Part shown: positions 25,975 to 36,303 of the stretch, one piece after another
How positions within the stretch are numbered: the stretch's first letter is position 1
Layout of the letters: every line of letters begins with the position of its first letter
DNA from: Reyranella massiliensis 521
GTDB lineage: Bacteria; Pseudomonadota; Alphaproteobacteria; Reyranellales; Reyranellaceae
Length of the DNA stretch: 64,000 nucleotides
Assembly (NCBI GenBank): GCA_945860205.1
Contig: CAMARK010000006.1
Coordinates: forward strand, 1 to 64,000
Direction: 5' to 3'
Notes under the pieces: model-generated
Databases searched by the model: none
What the model saw: only the letters and a program-made list of their open reading frames with translations
What the model was told of the DNA's origin: nothing
Program-made: the position numbers and the translations under genes

Positions 25975-27056
25975 CGGCCCGTCTTCACGGTGGTCCACAG
26001 CCGCGTGCGCTCGCGCGTCTGCTCGGGCGTCCCGGCGGTGATGGTGTAGAACTTGGCGCGCACATCTTGAGGCGGATAGATCAGCGGGTTGTCGGAAATG
26101 TCCTTGGGCATCAGCGCCAGAGCCGCCTTGTTGCCGTTGGCATAGCCGGTGAGCTCGCTCGACGCGGCGGCGACCTTGGGCTCGAGCAGGAAATCAAGGA
26201 AGCGGAGCGCATTGGCCGGGTTCGGCGCGTCTTTCGGAATGGCTGCAACGTCGATCCAGAGCAGCGAGCCTTCGCGGGGAATGGCGTAGGTGATGTCGCG
26301 CTTGTCCTTGGCCTTGGCGGCACGGTCGCGGGCCTGAAAGATGTCGCCGGAGAAGCCGAAGGCGAGGCAGATGTTCCCGCCCGCCAGCGCGTTGATGTAC
26401 TCCGACGAATGGAACTTGCGGACGAAGGGCCGTATTGCCTTCACGACGTCGGCCGCCTTGGCAAGATCCTCGGGCTTCTTGGAGTCGGGATCGAGGCCGA
26501 GATACTTTAGCGTCGCTGGCAGCACGTCGGTGGCGCTGTCGAGCACCATGACGCCGCAATCCTTGAACTTCGACACCACCGCCGGATCGAAGATCATCTT
26601 CAGCGAATCGATCGGCGCATCGGGCATGCGCTTTTTGATCTCTGCCACGTTGTAGCCGATGCCCGTCGTGCCCCACATCCAGGGGATGCCGTGGACGTTG
26701 CCAGGATCGTACTTGGCCAGCGCCGCCAGGATCTCGGGATCGAGATTGTTCCAGTTCTTCAGCTTGGTCCGGTCGAGCGGGAGGTAGAGGTTGGCCGCGA
26801 GCTGGCGCACGAAGAAGGGCGAGGCCGTGGGCACAACGACGTCGTAGCCCGATTTTCCGGTCCTGAGCTTGGCGTCGAGGATCTCATTGGAATCGTAGGT
26901 CGTGTAGTTGACCCTGGTGCCGGTGTCCTTCTCGAAGACCTTGAGTTGGTCCTCGGCGATATAGTCGGACCAGTTGTAGACGTTGACGCTGCCTCCTTGC
27001 GCCAAGGCGGGGGTGGCGACGAGGACGAGCAGGACGACGAAGGCAGGCAGACGCAT
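25971..27056 (-). CDS. Polyamine-type ABC transporter periplasmic binding protein, PotF/PotD type
   Basis: About 361 residues from MRLPAFVV at 27056 with GGAG upstream; signal peptide ends near PALAQG. The PotF landmark VNVYNWSDYI opens the mature protein, followed by TGTRVNYTTYDSNEILDAKL and GYDVVVPT. First gene of the potF-A-H-I set. Family members bind putrescine, spermidine or other cationic amines; because sorAB follows in the same run, a sulfur-containing amine is worth considering but is not shown by the sequence. Confidence 0.9.
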   Translation of the reverse strand: MRLPAFVVLLVLVATPALAQGGSVNVYNWSDYIAEDQLKVFEKDTGTRVNYTTYDSNEILDAKLRTGKSGYDVVVPTASPFFVRQLAANLYLPLDRTKLKNWNNLDPEILAALAKYDPGNVHGIPWMWGTTGIGYNVAEIKKRMPDAPIDSLKMIFDPAVVSKFKDCGVMVLDSATDVLPATLKYLGLDPDSKKPEDLAKAADVVKAIRPFVRKFHSSEYINALAGGNICLAFGFSGDIFQARDRAAKAKDKRDITYAIPREGSLLWIDVAAIPKDAPNPANALRFLDFLLEPKVAAASSELTGYANGNKAALALMPKDISDNPLIYPPQDVRAKFYTITAGTPEQTRERTRLWTTVKTGR

Positions 27057-27072
27057 CGGAAACTCCGCAGGA

Positions 27073-27773
27073 TCAGACGCCAAGATACCTGTGCTGCAAT
27101 TCCTTGTCCCCGGCCAGGTCCGTGGATGAACCGGTCCAGACGACGCGGCCCTTCTCGACGATGTGGTGGCGGTCGGCCAATCCGATCAGCGCGCCCACGT
27201 TCTTGTCGATCACCAGGATGGCCTGGCCCTCGCGCTTCAACCGGCCGAGGCAGGACCAGATCTCGTGGCGGATCAGCGGTGCCAGCCCCTCGGTCGCCTC
27301 GTCGAGAATCAGCAGCTTGGGGTTGGTCATCAGGGCGCGGCCGACCGCCAGCATCTGCTGCTCGCCGCCGGAAAGCTGATTGCCCATGTTGCGCTGGCGC
27401 TCGGCCAGGCGCGGGAAGAACTCGAAGGCGCGCTCGATCGTCCAGGGATTGGCTCGGGCGCTGCGATTAGCGGCAGCGGCCAAAAGGTTTTCGCGCACCG
27501 AGAGATTGGGGAAGATCTGCCGTCCCTCGGGCACCAGCCCGAGGCCGAGGCGGGCGATGCGGAATGACGCCATCTCGTCGACCCTGACGCCGTCGAACTC
27601 CACGACGCCGCGCCGTGTCTCCAGCAGGCCCATGACCGCGTGCACGGTCGTGGTCTTGCCCATGCCGTTGCGGCCCATCAGGGTCACGACCTCGCCGGCA
27701 TCGACGCTCAGCTCCATGCCGAACAGCGCCTGGCTGGCGCCATAAAAGGCTTCCAGGTCGCGGATCCGTAGCA

Positions 27774-27777
<4 letters not shown>
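27073..27777 (-). CDS. livF: Branched-chain amino acid-type ABC transporter ATPase, LivF
   Basis: 234 residues with Walker A GRNGMGKTT (about 34), the QIFPNLSVREN loop, signature LSGGEQQM and Walker B LLILDEATEGLAP. Overlaps livG by 4 bases. Its stop is 16 bases from the potF-type start, joining two transporter sets in one run. Placed downstream of benzoate-CoA ligase, it may serve aromatic acid uptake. Confidence 0.9.
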
Positions 27778-28518
<741 letters not shown>

Positions 28519-28526
<8 letters not shown>

Positions 28527-29487
28527 GGCGGCGCCCCAACAGGGAATCGATGCCGCCTCTCGCATAGAGCGCGATCAGCACCAGCATCGGGCCGAACACG
28601 ATCTGCCAGTATTCGCCCCAGCCCTTGCGGCCGAGATCGAGCAGAGGTTTTAGCGACTCCTCCAGCACGAAGAACGCGATGGTGCCGTAGAGCGGCCCAA
28701 ACAGCGTGCCCATGCCGCCCAGCACGACGATGACGATGAGGTCGCCCGACTTCACCCACGACATCATGGCGGGCGAGACATAGGCGCCTTCGTTGGCGAG
28801 CAGGATGCCAGCCAGGCCGCCGAAGGCGCCGGAGAGGATGAAGGCGGTGAGGCGGTAGCGGAACACCGGGAAGCCCAGCGCCATCATGCGCTGGTCGTTA
28901 GACTTGGCGCCGCGCAGCACGAAACCGAAACGCGAGTTGGCGAAGCGGCTGCAAAACCACAGCGTGCCGAGCAGCAGCACGAAGCAGAGCCAGTAGAACG
29001 ACGCCTTGTCGCGCAGATCGATCAGGCCGGGAAAGCGGCTGCGGCTGATGTTGAGGCCGTCGTCCGCGCCATAGGCCTCCAGCCCGGCGCTCACATAGAA
29101 GACGAGCTGGGCAAACGCGAGCGTGATCATGATGAAGTAGAGGCCGCGCGTCCGGAGCGACAGCGCGCCGACCAGCGCCGCCCACAGCACCGAGGCGGCG
29201 ATGGCGGCGGGCCATTGCAGCCAGCCGCTGTGCAGGCCGTTGGCCGACAGGATGCCGACGGCATAGCCGCCGATGCCGAAGAACACGGCATGGCCGAAGC
29301 TCACCAGCCCGCCATAGCCCAGGATCATGTTGAGGCTGACGGCGGCGATCGACCAGATGACGATGCGCGTGCCGATCGACAGCAGATAGCGCTGGTCGAA
29401 GGCCTGCGTGAGGAGCGGCAGCACCGCCAGCACCAGCAGGATCGCGGCCGTGGCGAGTCCGCGCGGCGTGCGCAGGGCGGCGATCAT
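28519..29487 (-). CDS. livM: Branched-chain amino acid-type ABC permease, LivM
   Basis: About 322 residues from an ATG at 29487, ten bases after the livH stop; an in-frame start at 29544 would lie inside livH. Ten or so membrane spans; LivM landmarks are SLNMILGYGGLVSFGHAVFFG and GAFGGLAGILLANEGAYVSP. Confidence 0.9.
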
Positions 29488-29497
29488 GCCCACGCGG

Positions 29498-30412
29498 TCA
29501 TGTCCTTTGCCCAAAGAGTCCGGTGGGCCGCCACACCAGGACACCCGCCATCAGCACATAGACCAGGACCTGCGAGATCGCGGGCGCCGCACTCGAGGCC
29601 GCGGCGGAACTCATGAAGGTTTTCAGGAAATCGGGCAAAAAGGCACGTCCGACGATGTCGATCTGGCCCACCACCATGGCGGCCACGAACGCGCCTTTTA
29701 TGGAGCCGATGCCGCCGATGACGATGATCACGAAGGCGAGGATGAGGATGTCGTCGCCCATGCCGATCTTCACCGAGCTGATGGGGGCCGCCATCAGGCC
29801 GGCGAGGCCGGCGAAGACGGCGCCCAAGCCGAACACCAGGCTGAACAGCAACTCGATGTTGACGCCCAAGGCGGCGATCATGCGTCGGTTGGAAGCGCCG
29901 GCGCGGATCAGCATGCCGAGGCGCGTGCGTGCCACCAGCCAGGCGAGAAAGAGGGCGACCAGGGCGCCGACCACGATGATGGCGAAGCGGTAGGCGGGAT
30001 AAAGTACGCCCGGCAGAATTTCCACCGTGTGGGCGAGGAACGCCGGTACCGCGATGCTCTTGCCGGCCGGACCCCAGACCGCGCGGACCAATTCATTGAA
30101 GAACAGGATCAGGCCGAAGGTCGCCAGCACCTGGTCGAGATGGTCGCGGGCATAAAGCCGTCGCATGACCACGGCCTCGACCACGACGCCCAGCAGGAAG
30201 GTAGCGGGCAGCGCCAGCAGCGCGCCCAAAAAGAAAGAGTCGGTGATCCCGATCAGCGTCCAGGCGATATAGGCGCCCATCATGTAGAGCGAACCGTGCG
30301 CCAGGTTCACGAGGTCCATGATGCCGAAGGTGAGCGTGAGGCCGGCGGCGAGCAGGAACATCAGCAGGCCGAGCTGCACGCCGTTCAACATCTGGATCAG
30401 CAGATAGTCCAT
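29498..30412 (-). CDS. livH: Branched-chain amino acid-type ABC permease, LivH
   Basis: About 304 residues from MDYLLIQMLNGVQLG at 30412. Landmarks are LTLTFGIMDLVNLAHGSLYM near the N-terminus, RTRLGMLIRAGASNRRMIAALGVN (coupling loop) and the C-terminal VLVWRPTGLFG. A hairpin lies between it and the upstream binding-protein gene. Confidence 0.9.
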   Translation of the reverse strand: MDYLLIQMLNGVQLGLLMFLLAAGLTLTFGIMDLVNLAHGSLYMMGAYIAWTLIGITDSFFLGALLALPATFLLGVVVEAVVMRRLYARDHLDQVLATFGLILFFNELVRAVWGPAGKSIAVPAFLAHTVEILPGVLYPAYRFAIIVVGALVALFLAWLVARTRLGMLIRAGASNRRMIAALGVNIELLFSLVFGLGAVFAGLAGLMAAPISSVKIGMGDDILILAFVIIVIGGIGSIKGAFVAAMVVGQIDIVGRAFLPDFLKTFMSSAAASSAAPAISQVLVYVLMAGVLVWRPTGLFGQRT

Positions 30413-30429
30413 CGCCCCCCGCAAACGAA

Positions 30430-30455
30430 ACGGGAGCGCGTTGCCGCGCTCCCGT
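30430..30455 (-). terminator. Hairpin between livK and livH (partial terminator)
   Basis: An 11-bp perfect stem, ACGGGAGCGCG and CGCGCTCCCGT around a TTGC loop; on the minus strand it is followed by the moderately U-rich TTTCGTTTGC. Placed after the binding-protein stop and before livH, it would allow more binding protein than permease to be made, as in many importer operons. Stem seen; attenuation inferred. Confidence 0.6.
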
Positions 30456-30476
30456 CGTTGATCGGCCTCACTAGCC

Positions 30477-31664
30477 TCACTTCATCGGGCACTTTTCATA
30501 GTACGGATCCTTGGCGTCCTTCACGGCCGTGGCGATGGTCTTCACCGTCATCATGCCGCCGGCATCCTTGACTGCTTCCTGGATGTAGAAGTTCTGGATC
30601 GGGAACTGATTGGTGTTGTACTTGAAGTCGCCGCGCAGCGACTTGAAGTTGGCCTTCTTGAGCTCGGCGCGGACCTTGTCCTTGTTCGAGAGATCGCCCT
30701 TCAGGGCATCGGCGGCCGAGGCCATCAGCATGATGGCGTCGTAGCTCTGCGCGCCGTAGTAGGACGGGTAGACGTTGTGCTTCTTCTTGAAGTCGGCGAC
30801 GTAGCGCTTGTTCTGCTCGTTCGGCAGGTCGTTCACCCACTCCTGGGCGCCCAGGGTGCCAAGCGCGAGATCGCCCTGCTGCGGCAGCGTGATCGCGTCG
30901 ATCGAGAACACCTGGTAGAGCGGCACGGTCTTGTTGAGGCCGGCCTGCGCCCACTGCTTCACGAACTGAACGCCGTGCGCGCCGGGATAGAAGATGAAGA
31001 TGCCGTCGGGCTTGGCCGCGGCGATCTTGGCGAGCTCGGCCGAGAAGTCGATCTGGTCGGGCCACTTGGTGAAGTCCTCGTTCACGATCGTGCCCTTGTA
31101 GGTGCGCCTGACGCCGGCCAGCATGTCCTTGCCGGCGGCGTAGTTGGGACCCACCAGATAGAGGCTCTTCACGCCCTTGGTGTTAAGGTACTCGCCCATC
31201 GCCATCGGCGTCTGGTCGTTGTTCCACGAGGTCGAGAAGAAGTTCTTGTTGCAGAGTTCGCCCGCGATCTGCGACGGCCCGGCGTTGGCCGAGATCAGGA
31301 TGGTGTCGCCCTCGTCGGTCACGGTCTTGAGCGAGGCTAGCAGCACGTTCGACCAGATGTAGCCGGCGATGAAGTTCACCTTGTCCTGCAGCACGAGCTT
31401 CTCGGAGCGCGCCTTGCCGACGTCGGGCTTGAAGGTGTCGTCCTCGTAGATGATCTCGAACGGCTTGCCGCCCATCATGCCGCCGAGATGCTCCTTGGCG
31501 AGCTCGACCGAGCGGCGCATGTCCTCGCCGATGGCGGCCTGCGGGCCGGAGAAGGTGCTGACGAAGCCGACCTTGATCGGGCTTTGCGCCATCGCGGGCA
31601 GGCTGCCTATCCCCACGGTGGCGAGCGCCGCGATTGTTGCGGGTCCAAACAATTTGCTTTTCAT
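30477..31664 (-). CDS. LivK-type periplasmic binding protein (aromatic or branched-chain substrate)
   Basis: About 395 residues from MKSKLFGP at 31664, with AGGGAG ahead; signal peptide ends near AMAQS. Type I binding protein: IKVGFVSTFSGPQAAIGEDM, then GGMMGGKPFEIIYEDD and SANAGPSQIAG. Its place directly after benzoate-CoA ligase and the GNAT gene resembles aromatic-acid importers of the HAAT family, so an aromatic carboxylate is as likely a ligand as an amino acid. Confidence 0.88.
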   Translation of the reverse strand: MKSKLFGPATIAALATVGIGSLPAMAQSPIKVGFVSTFSGPQAAIGEDMRRSVELAKEHLGGMMGGKPFEIIYEDDTFKPDVGKARSEKLVLQDKVNFIAGYIWSNVLLASLKTVTDEGDTILISANAGPSQIAGELCNKNFFSTSWNNDQTPMAMGEYLNTKGVKSLYLVGPNYAAGKDMLAGVRRTYKGTIVNEDFTKWPDQIDFSAELAKIAAAKPDGIFIFYPGAHGVQFVKQWAQAGLNKTVPLYQVFSIDAITLPQQGDLALGTLGAQEWVNDLPNEQNKRYVADFKKKHNVYPSYYGAQSYDAIMLMASAADALKGDLSNKDKVRAELKKANFKSLRGDFKYNTNQFPIQNFYIQEAVKDAGGMMTVKTIATAVKDAKDPYYEKCPMK

Positions 31665-31727
31665 GGGCCGAAACTCCCTGTTTCCCTTGGCGCTATAGAA
31701 GCCGAAAACCACGCCTGCAACAACGGC

Positions 31728-32355
31728 TTATTGCCCCTCGCACCCCATCCAGAGCGTTCGTCCCAAGACCGGGGCTTCGAGGGGGAGCGCCTCGAATCCG
31801 CGTGCTCGCCAGAAGCGGATCGCGCCTTTGTTGGCCCGATTGACGCCGACATGCATTGCCCGCATGCCATCGCCGCTGGCGGCCTGGCGCCAGGCATCGA
31901 GCAGCTTCGAACCGATCCCGCGCCGCTGCAGGCGAGGCAGGATATTCATATGCAGATGCGCGGGGAATTTCGCCGTGACTGCAGCCGGCGTCGGTGTCGG
32001 ATGGTGGATCATGAAGGCCCGCCGCTGGTCCGCGGTCTGCGTCTTGGGCGGCACGTCGGAAGGATCCGAATATCGAGAGCGTAGCGCCGGCCACCAGTCC
32101 CGCTCCAGCCTATGCTCCCACGTCGCGGTGTCTGTCGTGCCGGCCACGAACCCGGCGATGCCGTCGCCGTCTTCGACAACCAGCGCCAGGGTCGGTTCGA
32201 GCAGCGCATAGGGCGCGATATAGATGTGCCCCATCAGGCACGGGTCGACGTAGAGGTGAGAGGCATCGCCGCCAGCGAGACCCGTCGCCAGGGAGATCGC
32301 ATAGCAGGCGTCGATATCGGCCTTCGAATCGGCGAATGTCGATCGCGCGATCCAT
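31728..32355 (-). pseudogene. GNAT N-acetyltransferase gene with a frameshift near its 5' end
   Basis: An ATG at 32355 overlaps the benzoate-CoA ligase stop (TAATG) and reads MDRAIDIRRFE, then departs from the family. The GNAT protein continues one base over: ..ADIDACYAISLATGL, SHLYVDPCLMGHIYIAPYALLEP, with the acetyl-CoA loop LQRRGIGSKLLDA and RFWRARGFEAL at the C-terminus, ending at 31728. That frame has no start codon before an internal methionine at 32234, which would drop helix 1. Removing one base in TTCGAAGGCC (about 32330) joins the parts as ..RRFEADIDACYAIS... Either a recent mutation or an assembly error; with correction the protein is about 208 residues. Confidence 0.65.
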
Positions 32356-33905
32356 TACGACCTGAGCTTGAATCGCTGGATCTTGCCGGTCGCGGTCTTG
32401 GGCAGTTCGGGCATGTACTCGACCCAGCGCGGATATTTATAAGGCGCCAGGGTTTTCTTGCAGTGCGCCATCAGCTCGTCGGTGAGCGCCGCGCCCGCAT
32501 CGGCCGCCTGCTTCAGGACGATGATCGCCTTGGGCTTGATCAGCCCCTGCTCGTCGGCATGGCCCACGACGGCGGCTTCCAGCACGGCGGGGTGGCCGAC
32601 CAGGCAGTTCTCGATCTCGACCGGCGAGCACCAGATGCCGCCCACCTTCAGCATGTCGTCGCTGCGGCCCTCGTAGATGAAATACCCATCGGGATCCTCG
32701 CGATAAGTGTCGCCGGTGTTGAGCCAGCCGTTCACCATCGTCTCCGCCGTCTTCTCCGGCTTGTTCCAGTAAGAGGTGGCGGCCGACTCGGCCCTGATCC
32801 AGAGGCGCCCGCTCACTCCCTTGGCCACGGCGTCGCCATTCTCGTCGAGGATGCGGCAGTCGTAGCCCGGCACCGGCCGGCCGCTGGTGCCGGCGCGGAA
32901 ATCGCCCAGCCGGTTGCCGATGAAGATGTGCAGCGCCTCAGTCGAGCCGATGCCGTCCAGGATCACCGTGCCGGTCTTTTCTTTCCAACGCCGGAACATG
33001 TCGGCCGGCAGCGCTTCGCCGGCCGAGACGCAGGCCCGCACTGAGGAGAGATCGCGCGGCTTGGCGTCCAGGGCGGCGAGCTGCGCGGCATAGAGCGTCG
33101 GCACGCCGTAATAGAGCGAGGGCTTGAAGCGATCGATATTGTCGAAGACCGTGTCCGGCGTCGGCCTGCGGTCGTCGAGCACGGCGGTGCCGCCGGTCCA
33201 CAGCGGGAAGGTCATGCCGTTGCCCAGCCCGTAGGCGAAGAACAGTTTTGCCGCCGAGTAGCTGATGTCGCTTTCCGTGACGCCCAGCACGCGCACGCCA
33301 TAGAGCTCGCTGGTCACCACCATGTCGCGCTGGGCATGGACCGCGCCCTTGGGCCGGCCGGTCGAGCCGGAGGAATAGAGCCAGAAGCAGTCGTCGGTGG
33401 CCGCGGCCATGCGCGGCTCCAGCTCGTCGGATGCCGCCGCCATTTTCGCCAGGAACGCATCGACCGTGAGCGCATCGGCAGGCGACTGCCTTAGCGCCGG
33501 CTCGATCTCGCCCGCGAATTCGCCGGAATAGACCACAAGCCGGCAGCCCGAATCCTCGATCATGTAGGCATAGTCGAGTGCACGCAGCAGCGTGTTGGGC
33601 GGCACCGGCACGATCCCGGCCTTGATGGCCCCCCAGAACAGATAGAAGAACGCCGGACAATCCTTCACCACCATCAGCAGCCGGTCGCCCGGTTTCAGCC
33701 CAAGACCGAGGAGCGCATTGCCGGTGCGGTTCACCCGCTCCGCCAGCTCGGCATAGGTGACCGTCTCCTGTGCCGTCCGGATCGCCGCCTTAGCGCCGCG
33801 GCCCTCGCCGACATGCCGGTCGATGAACGGCACCGCGACATTGAAGTGCGCCGGCAGCCAGACCTTGTGGTCGGACGAGAAGGAGATGCCGGAAGGAAGC
33901 GCCAT
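32355..33905 (-). CDS. bclA: Benzoate-CoA ligase
   Basis: 516-residue acyl-AMP-forming ligase that turns benzoate, ATP and CoA into benzoyl-CoA, the first step of the box route. The P-loop is YSSGSTGRPKGAVH (about 172), substrate-pocket segments include SYSAAKLFFAYGLGNGMTFPL and YYGVPTLYA, and the C-terminal catalytic lysine is in LPKTATGKIQRFKLR. The family's benzoate-type YGLGNG motif supports the name. First gene of the 12 kb minus-strand run leading into a LivKHMGF-type importer. The boxB and boxC genes lie 4.5 kb upstream on the same strand. Confidence 0.88.
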   Translation of the reverse strand: MALPSGISFSSDHKVWLPAHFNVAVPFIDRHVGEGRGAKAAIRTAQETVTYAELAERVNRTGNALLGLGLKPGDRLLMVVKDCPAFFYLFWGAIKAGIVPVPPNTLLRALDYAYMIEDSGCRLVVYSGEFAGEIEPALRQSPADALTVDAFLAKMAAASDELEPRMAAATDDCFWLYSSGSTGRPKGAVHAQRDMVVTSELYGVRVLGVTESDISYSAAKLFFAYGLGNGMTFPLWTGGTAVLDDRRPTPDTVFDNIDRFKPSLYYGVPTLYAAQLAALDAKPRDLSSVRACVSAGEALPADMFRRWKEKTGTVILDGIGSTEALHIFIGNRLGDFRAGTSGRPVPGYDCRILDENGDAVAKGVSGRLWIRAESAATSYWNKPEKTAETMVNGWLNTGDTYREDPDGYFIYEGRSDDMLKVGGIWCSPVEIENCLVGHPAVLEAAVVGHADEQGLIKPKAIIVLKQAADAGAALTDELMAHCKKTLAPYKYPRWVEYMPELPKTATGKIQRFKLRS

Positions 33906-33973
33906 GACGGGACCCGGAGTGGATTTACAAGGCCCTCCTGTAGCGCAAGCCGGCGCTCAAGGGGAGCGCGTCC

Positions 33974-34543
33974 CTACCAGGGTGGCTTTTCGCGGGAAGA
34001 CGGCGGCCGCGGCGGCGGCGGCACTGAGGGCGCGCCGCCCGACCTGCGGATATCGACATAGTGGCGGTTGAGCTGGGTCGCGAGCACGATCGCCCGGCCC
34101 AGCATCGCCGCCGCGCCGACCATGGCCAGCAGCGCCGCGACATAGCGGATGACCTCCAGCTCAGGCGCTGCGCGGGCGCCCACTATTTCCACCGCGACCG
34201 CGGCAGCCACCAACACGGCGACCCAGAGCAGCACGAACCGGGCCCTGAACGACACCGCCACCATCGGGCGATAAAGGTCGTGCTCGACGCGCATCAGGGC
34301 GCCGCGCAGCCCGCCGGCGAGGAGGCCCGCCGCCAGGGCGAGCAGGAACGTCCAGCCCGGCTGGCGGGCGAGCACGATCTGGATCAGGGCGAGGCCCAGT
34401 GCCGCGCCGAGGCCGGGCGCCGGCGGTGCCAGCAGGCGCCATTGCGAGATGTAGCGCCGCCGTACCTCGCGCCAGGCAAGGTAGAGGCTGCCGCAGGCCA
34501 GGGCGGCCAGGATGATGTGCAGCAGGGCGAGCTTGGCGATCAC
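33974..34543 (-). CDS. Membrane protein of unknown function
   Basis: 189 residues with four to five hydrophobic segments (for example LALLHIILAALACGSLYLAW and FVLLWVAVLVAAAVAVEIVG) and a proline- and arginine-rich cytosolic tail (PSVPPPPRPPSSREKPPW). No catalytic motif or known family recognised. Stands alone between the ligase gene and the sensor kinase. Confidence 0.6.
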   Translation of the reverse strand: MIAKLALLHIILAALACGSLYLAWREVRRRYISQWRLLAPPAPGLGAALGLALIQIVLARQPGWTFLLALAAGLLAGGLRGALMRVEHDLYRPMVAVSFRARFVLLWVAVLVAAAVAVEIVGARAAPELEVIRYVAALLAMVGAAAMLGRAIVLATQLNRHYVDIRRSGGAPSVPPPPRPPSSREKPPW

Positions 34544-34747
34544 GCTGCCGTCCTCTATTCCAATTCAGAGCCGCCAGAAAGATGACGAATCGTCGTAGGG
34601 CTCCTTGCGGCCGGGCGAAGTTGCTGGTTGCCGTCGAGATCCTCGACGATCGGCGCGAACACATCGGCCTCGAAGCGGCTGACCCCGGCAACCCGGGCCC
34701 GCCATTGCGGGCGATGGCTGAACGCAGTCGCGGAGCAATGCCGATCT

Positions 34748-35932
34748 TTATCGCGACAGCCGTTCAGTCGGCAGACTCATCTCCGCCATGAGGCCGTCCG
34801 TATTCCAATGGCATTGCAGCGATCCACCAAACGTGGTCTCGATTGTTTCCCGGATCAGACGAGTGCCGAAGCCTGCGGCTGAAGGCGTTCCCGCAACGAG
34901 CGGACCATGCCGCTCACGCCATGCGACTTGCAGCTTGGTGTCTTCTACATTCCAGCCGATCTCCACCACGCCGGTTTCCTTGGCAAGCGCACCGTACTTG
35001 GTCGCATTGGTGGCGAGTTCGTGGAAGACCAGGGCCATGCCATTGGCCGCGTGCTCGCCCAGCCGCATGACAGGACCCAGCAGGATAAAGCGAGGCGGCT
35101 GGCCCGGAAGAGACTGATGTGGTTGCAGGACTGCGCGCACAAGCGACTGCAGGTCCGACACTTGTGGAACATCTTCCAGATCGGTGAAGCTGCGCCGGAT
35201 CAGGCCGTGTGCCGCAGCCAGGGCGCGGACACGCCCTGACAAGGCGGAGGCCAGGCCTTCGGCCGAACCCCCCTTTGCTCCACTGATCTGGATCATGCCG
35301 TCAAACAGACTGAAGACGTTCTTGAGGCGATGGCTCATTTCACGGGCGAGGACATGCTGCTCTGCAAGCGCATCGCGCAGACGCTGCTCGGTCTGGTGCA
35401 TTTGCAGCGCTGTGCTGACGAAGGAGCCCAGTTCCGTGACGGCCTCGACATGACTCTTGTTGAAGTGGCCGACGTGCGCGGCGACATTCCAGAGAGTGCC
35501 GAGCTGTTCGCTGCCGCGGCGAAGCGGAATCAGCAGGACCTCGGGGACCACGATCTGCGCGTCGGATATCCAGTCGTAGTATCGCTCGGCATGCCGGCAA
35601 AGAACCGGACCGTCGGAATCCAGCGTGACACCGCACGGGCTGAAATCTCGCGGCGTCGTCGCTCCTTCGAAAGTAGCGAGCGAACCGCGCAGGAAAGCCC
35701 ATCGGAAGAGCGGTGGCTCGGAGATGCTGATGCCGGCCGCGACACTGCCTGTCATCTGCATGGCCAGATCGACGAAGCTCGGGAGGACCTGGTCCGGGCC
35801 TTCGGCCATGCGGGCCGCCAGTTCCAGAATCGCTTGCTTGGTTTCCGTGGAATCCACCGCCGATGCGGGACGCTCGTCCAGCTCGTGGGTGATCACGACG
35901 TCCGCTAGCGTGACGGCGCTCAGTGTTGTCAC
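34748..35932 (-). CDS. HWE-family sensor histidine kinase with GAF domain
   Basis: About 394 residues from a GTG at 35932 preceded by a perfectly spaced GGAGG; upstream ATGs at 35959 and 35989 lack one. The N-terminal half looks like a GAF sensor (SFVDLAMQMTGSVAAGISI .. LCRHAERYYDWISDAQIV), and the kinase half has the phospho-acceptor EMSHRLKNVFSLFDGMI (about 210), FHELATNATKYGAL (N box) and VAWRERHGP, the W-x-E signature of HWE kinases. No membrane segment, so a soluble sensor. No response regulator is adjacent. HWE kinases in alphaproteobacteria often feed light or general stress signalling. Confidence 0.82.
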   Translation of the reverse strand: MTTLSAVTLADVVITHELDERPASAVDSTETKQAILELAARMAEGPDQVLPSFVDLAMQMTGSVAAGISISEPPLFRWAFLRGSLATFEGATTPRDFSPCGVTLDSDGPVLCRHAERYYDWISDAQIVVPEVLLIPLRRGSEQLGTLWNVAAHVGHFNKSHVEAVTELGSFVSTALQMHQTEQRLRDALAEQHVLAREMSHRLKNVFSLFDGMIQISGAKGGSAEGLASALSGRVRALAAAHGLIRRSFTDLEDVPQVSDLQSLVRAVLQPHQSLPGQPPRFILLGPVMRLGEHAANGMALVFHELATNATKYGALAKETGVVEIGWNVEDTKLQVAWRERHGPLVAGTPSAAGFGTRLIRETIETTFGGSLQCHWNTDGLMAEMSLPTERLSR

Positions 35933-36303
35933 GATACCTCCGGCTCCTCTGGCGAACATGAGGTTGTTTGGGCGAGGGCACAAGCGCATGCAGCGGGCGC
36001 GGCTGGCCGAGCAGGAGGGCGCTGCCGAGGTCGAGACGATGCATACCGCCCGGGAAAACCGCCAGCAGGGCGGCCCTGCGGCCGGTGCCGGTGGGCCATT
36101 GTGAGGGCTTCCGGCGCCGGATTGGCCGCACTTTCCGCCTCGCGCGCGGGCTTTTGACGTCGGCGTCAGGCAATTTGGGGGTGGGGGCCGGTTTGACGGC
36201 GGCCCCGGGAACCGTTACGGCCCCGTATACGTAGATAACCGGGGGTACGCGTCGCGTGCCGCCGCACTTAGCTCACGCTCTCTTACTAACTAGGATACAG
36301 AAA
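35933..36303. other. Intergenic region with cold-shock gene promoter and leader
   Basis: 371 bases without a credible gene. The right part must hold the promoter and 5' leader of the cold-shock gene; the last bases ahead of its ATG are AGGATACAGAAA. Nothing else with clear structure was seen. Confidence 0.5.

Noticed and set aside
36208..36232. GGAAC-N17-CGTA upstream of the cold-shock gene as an EcfG-type stress promoter
   Set aside because: The -35-like GGAAC fits but the -10 lacks the conserved CGTT, so support is too weak to list.
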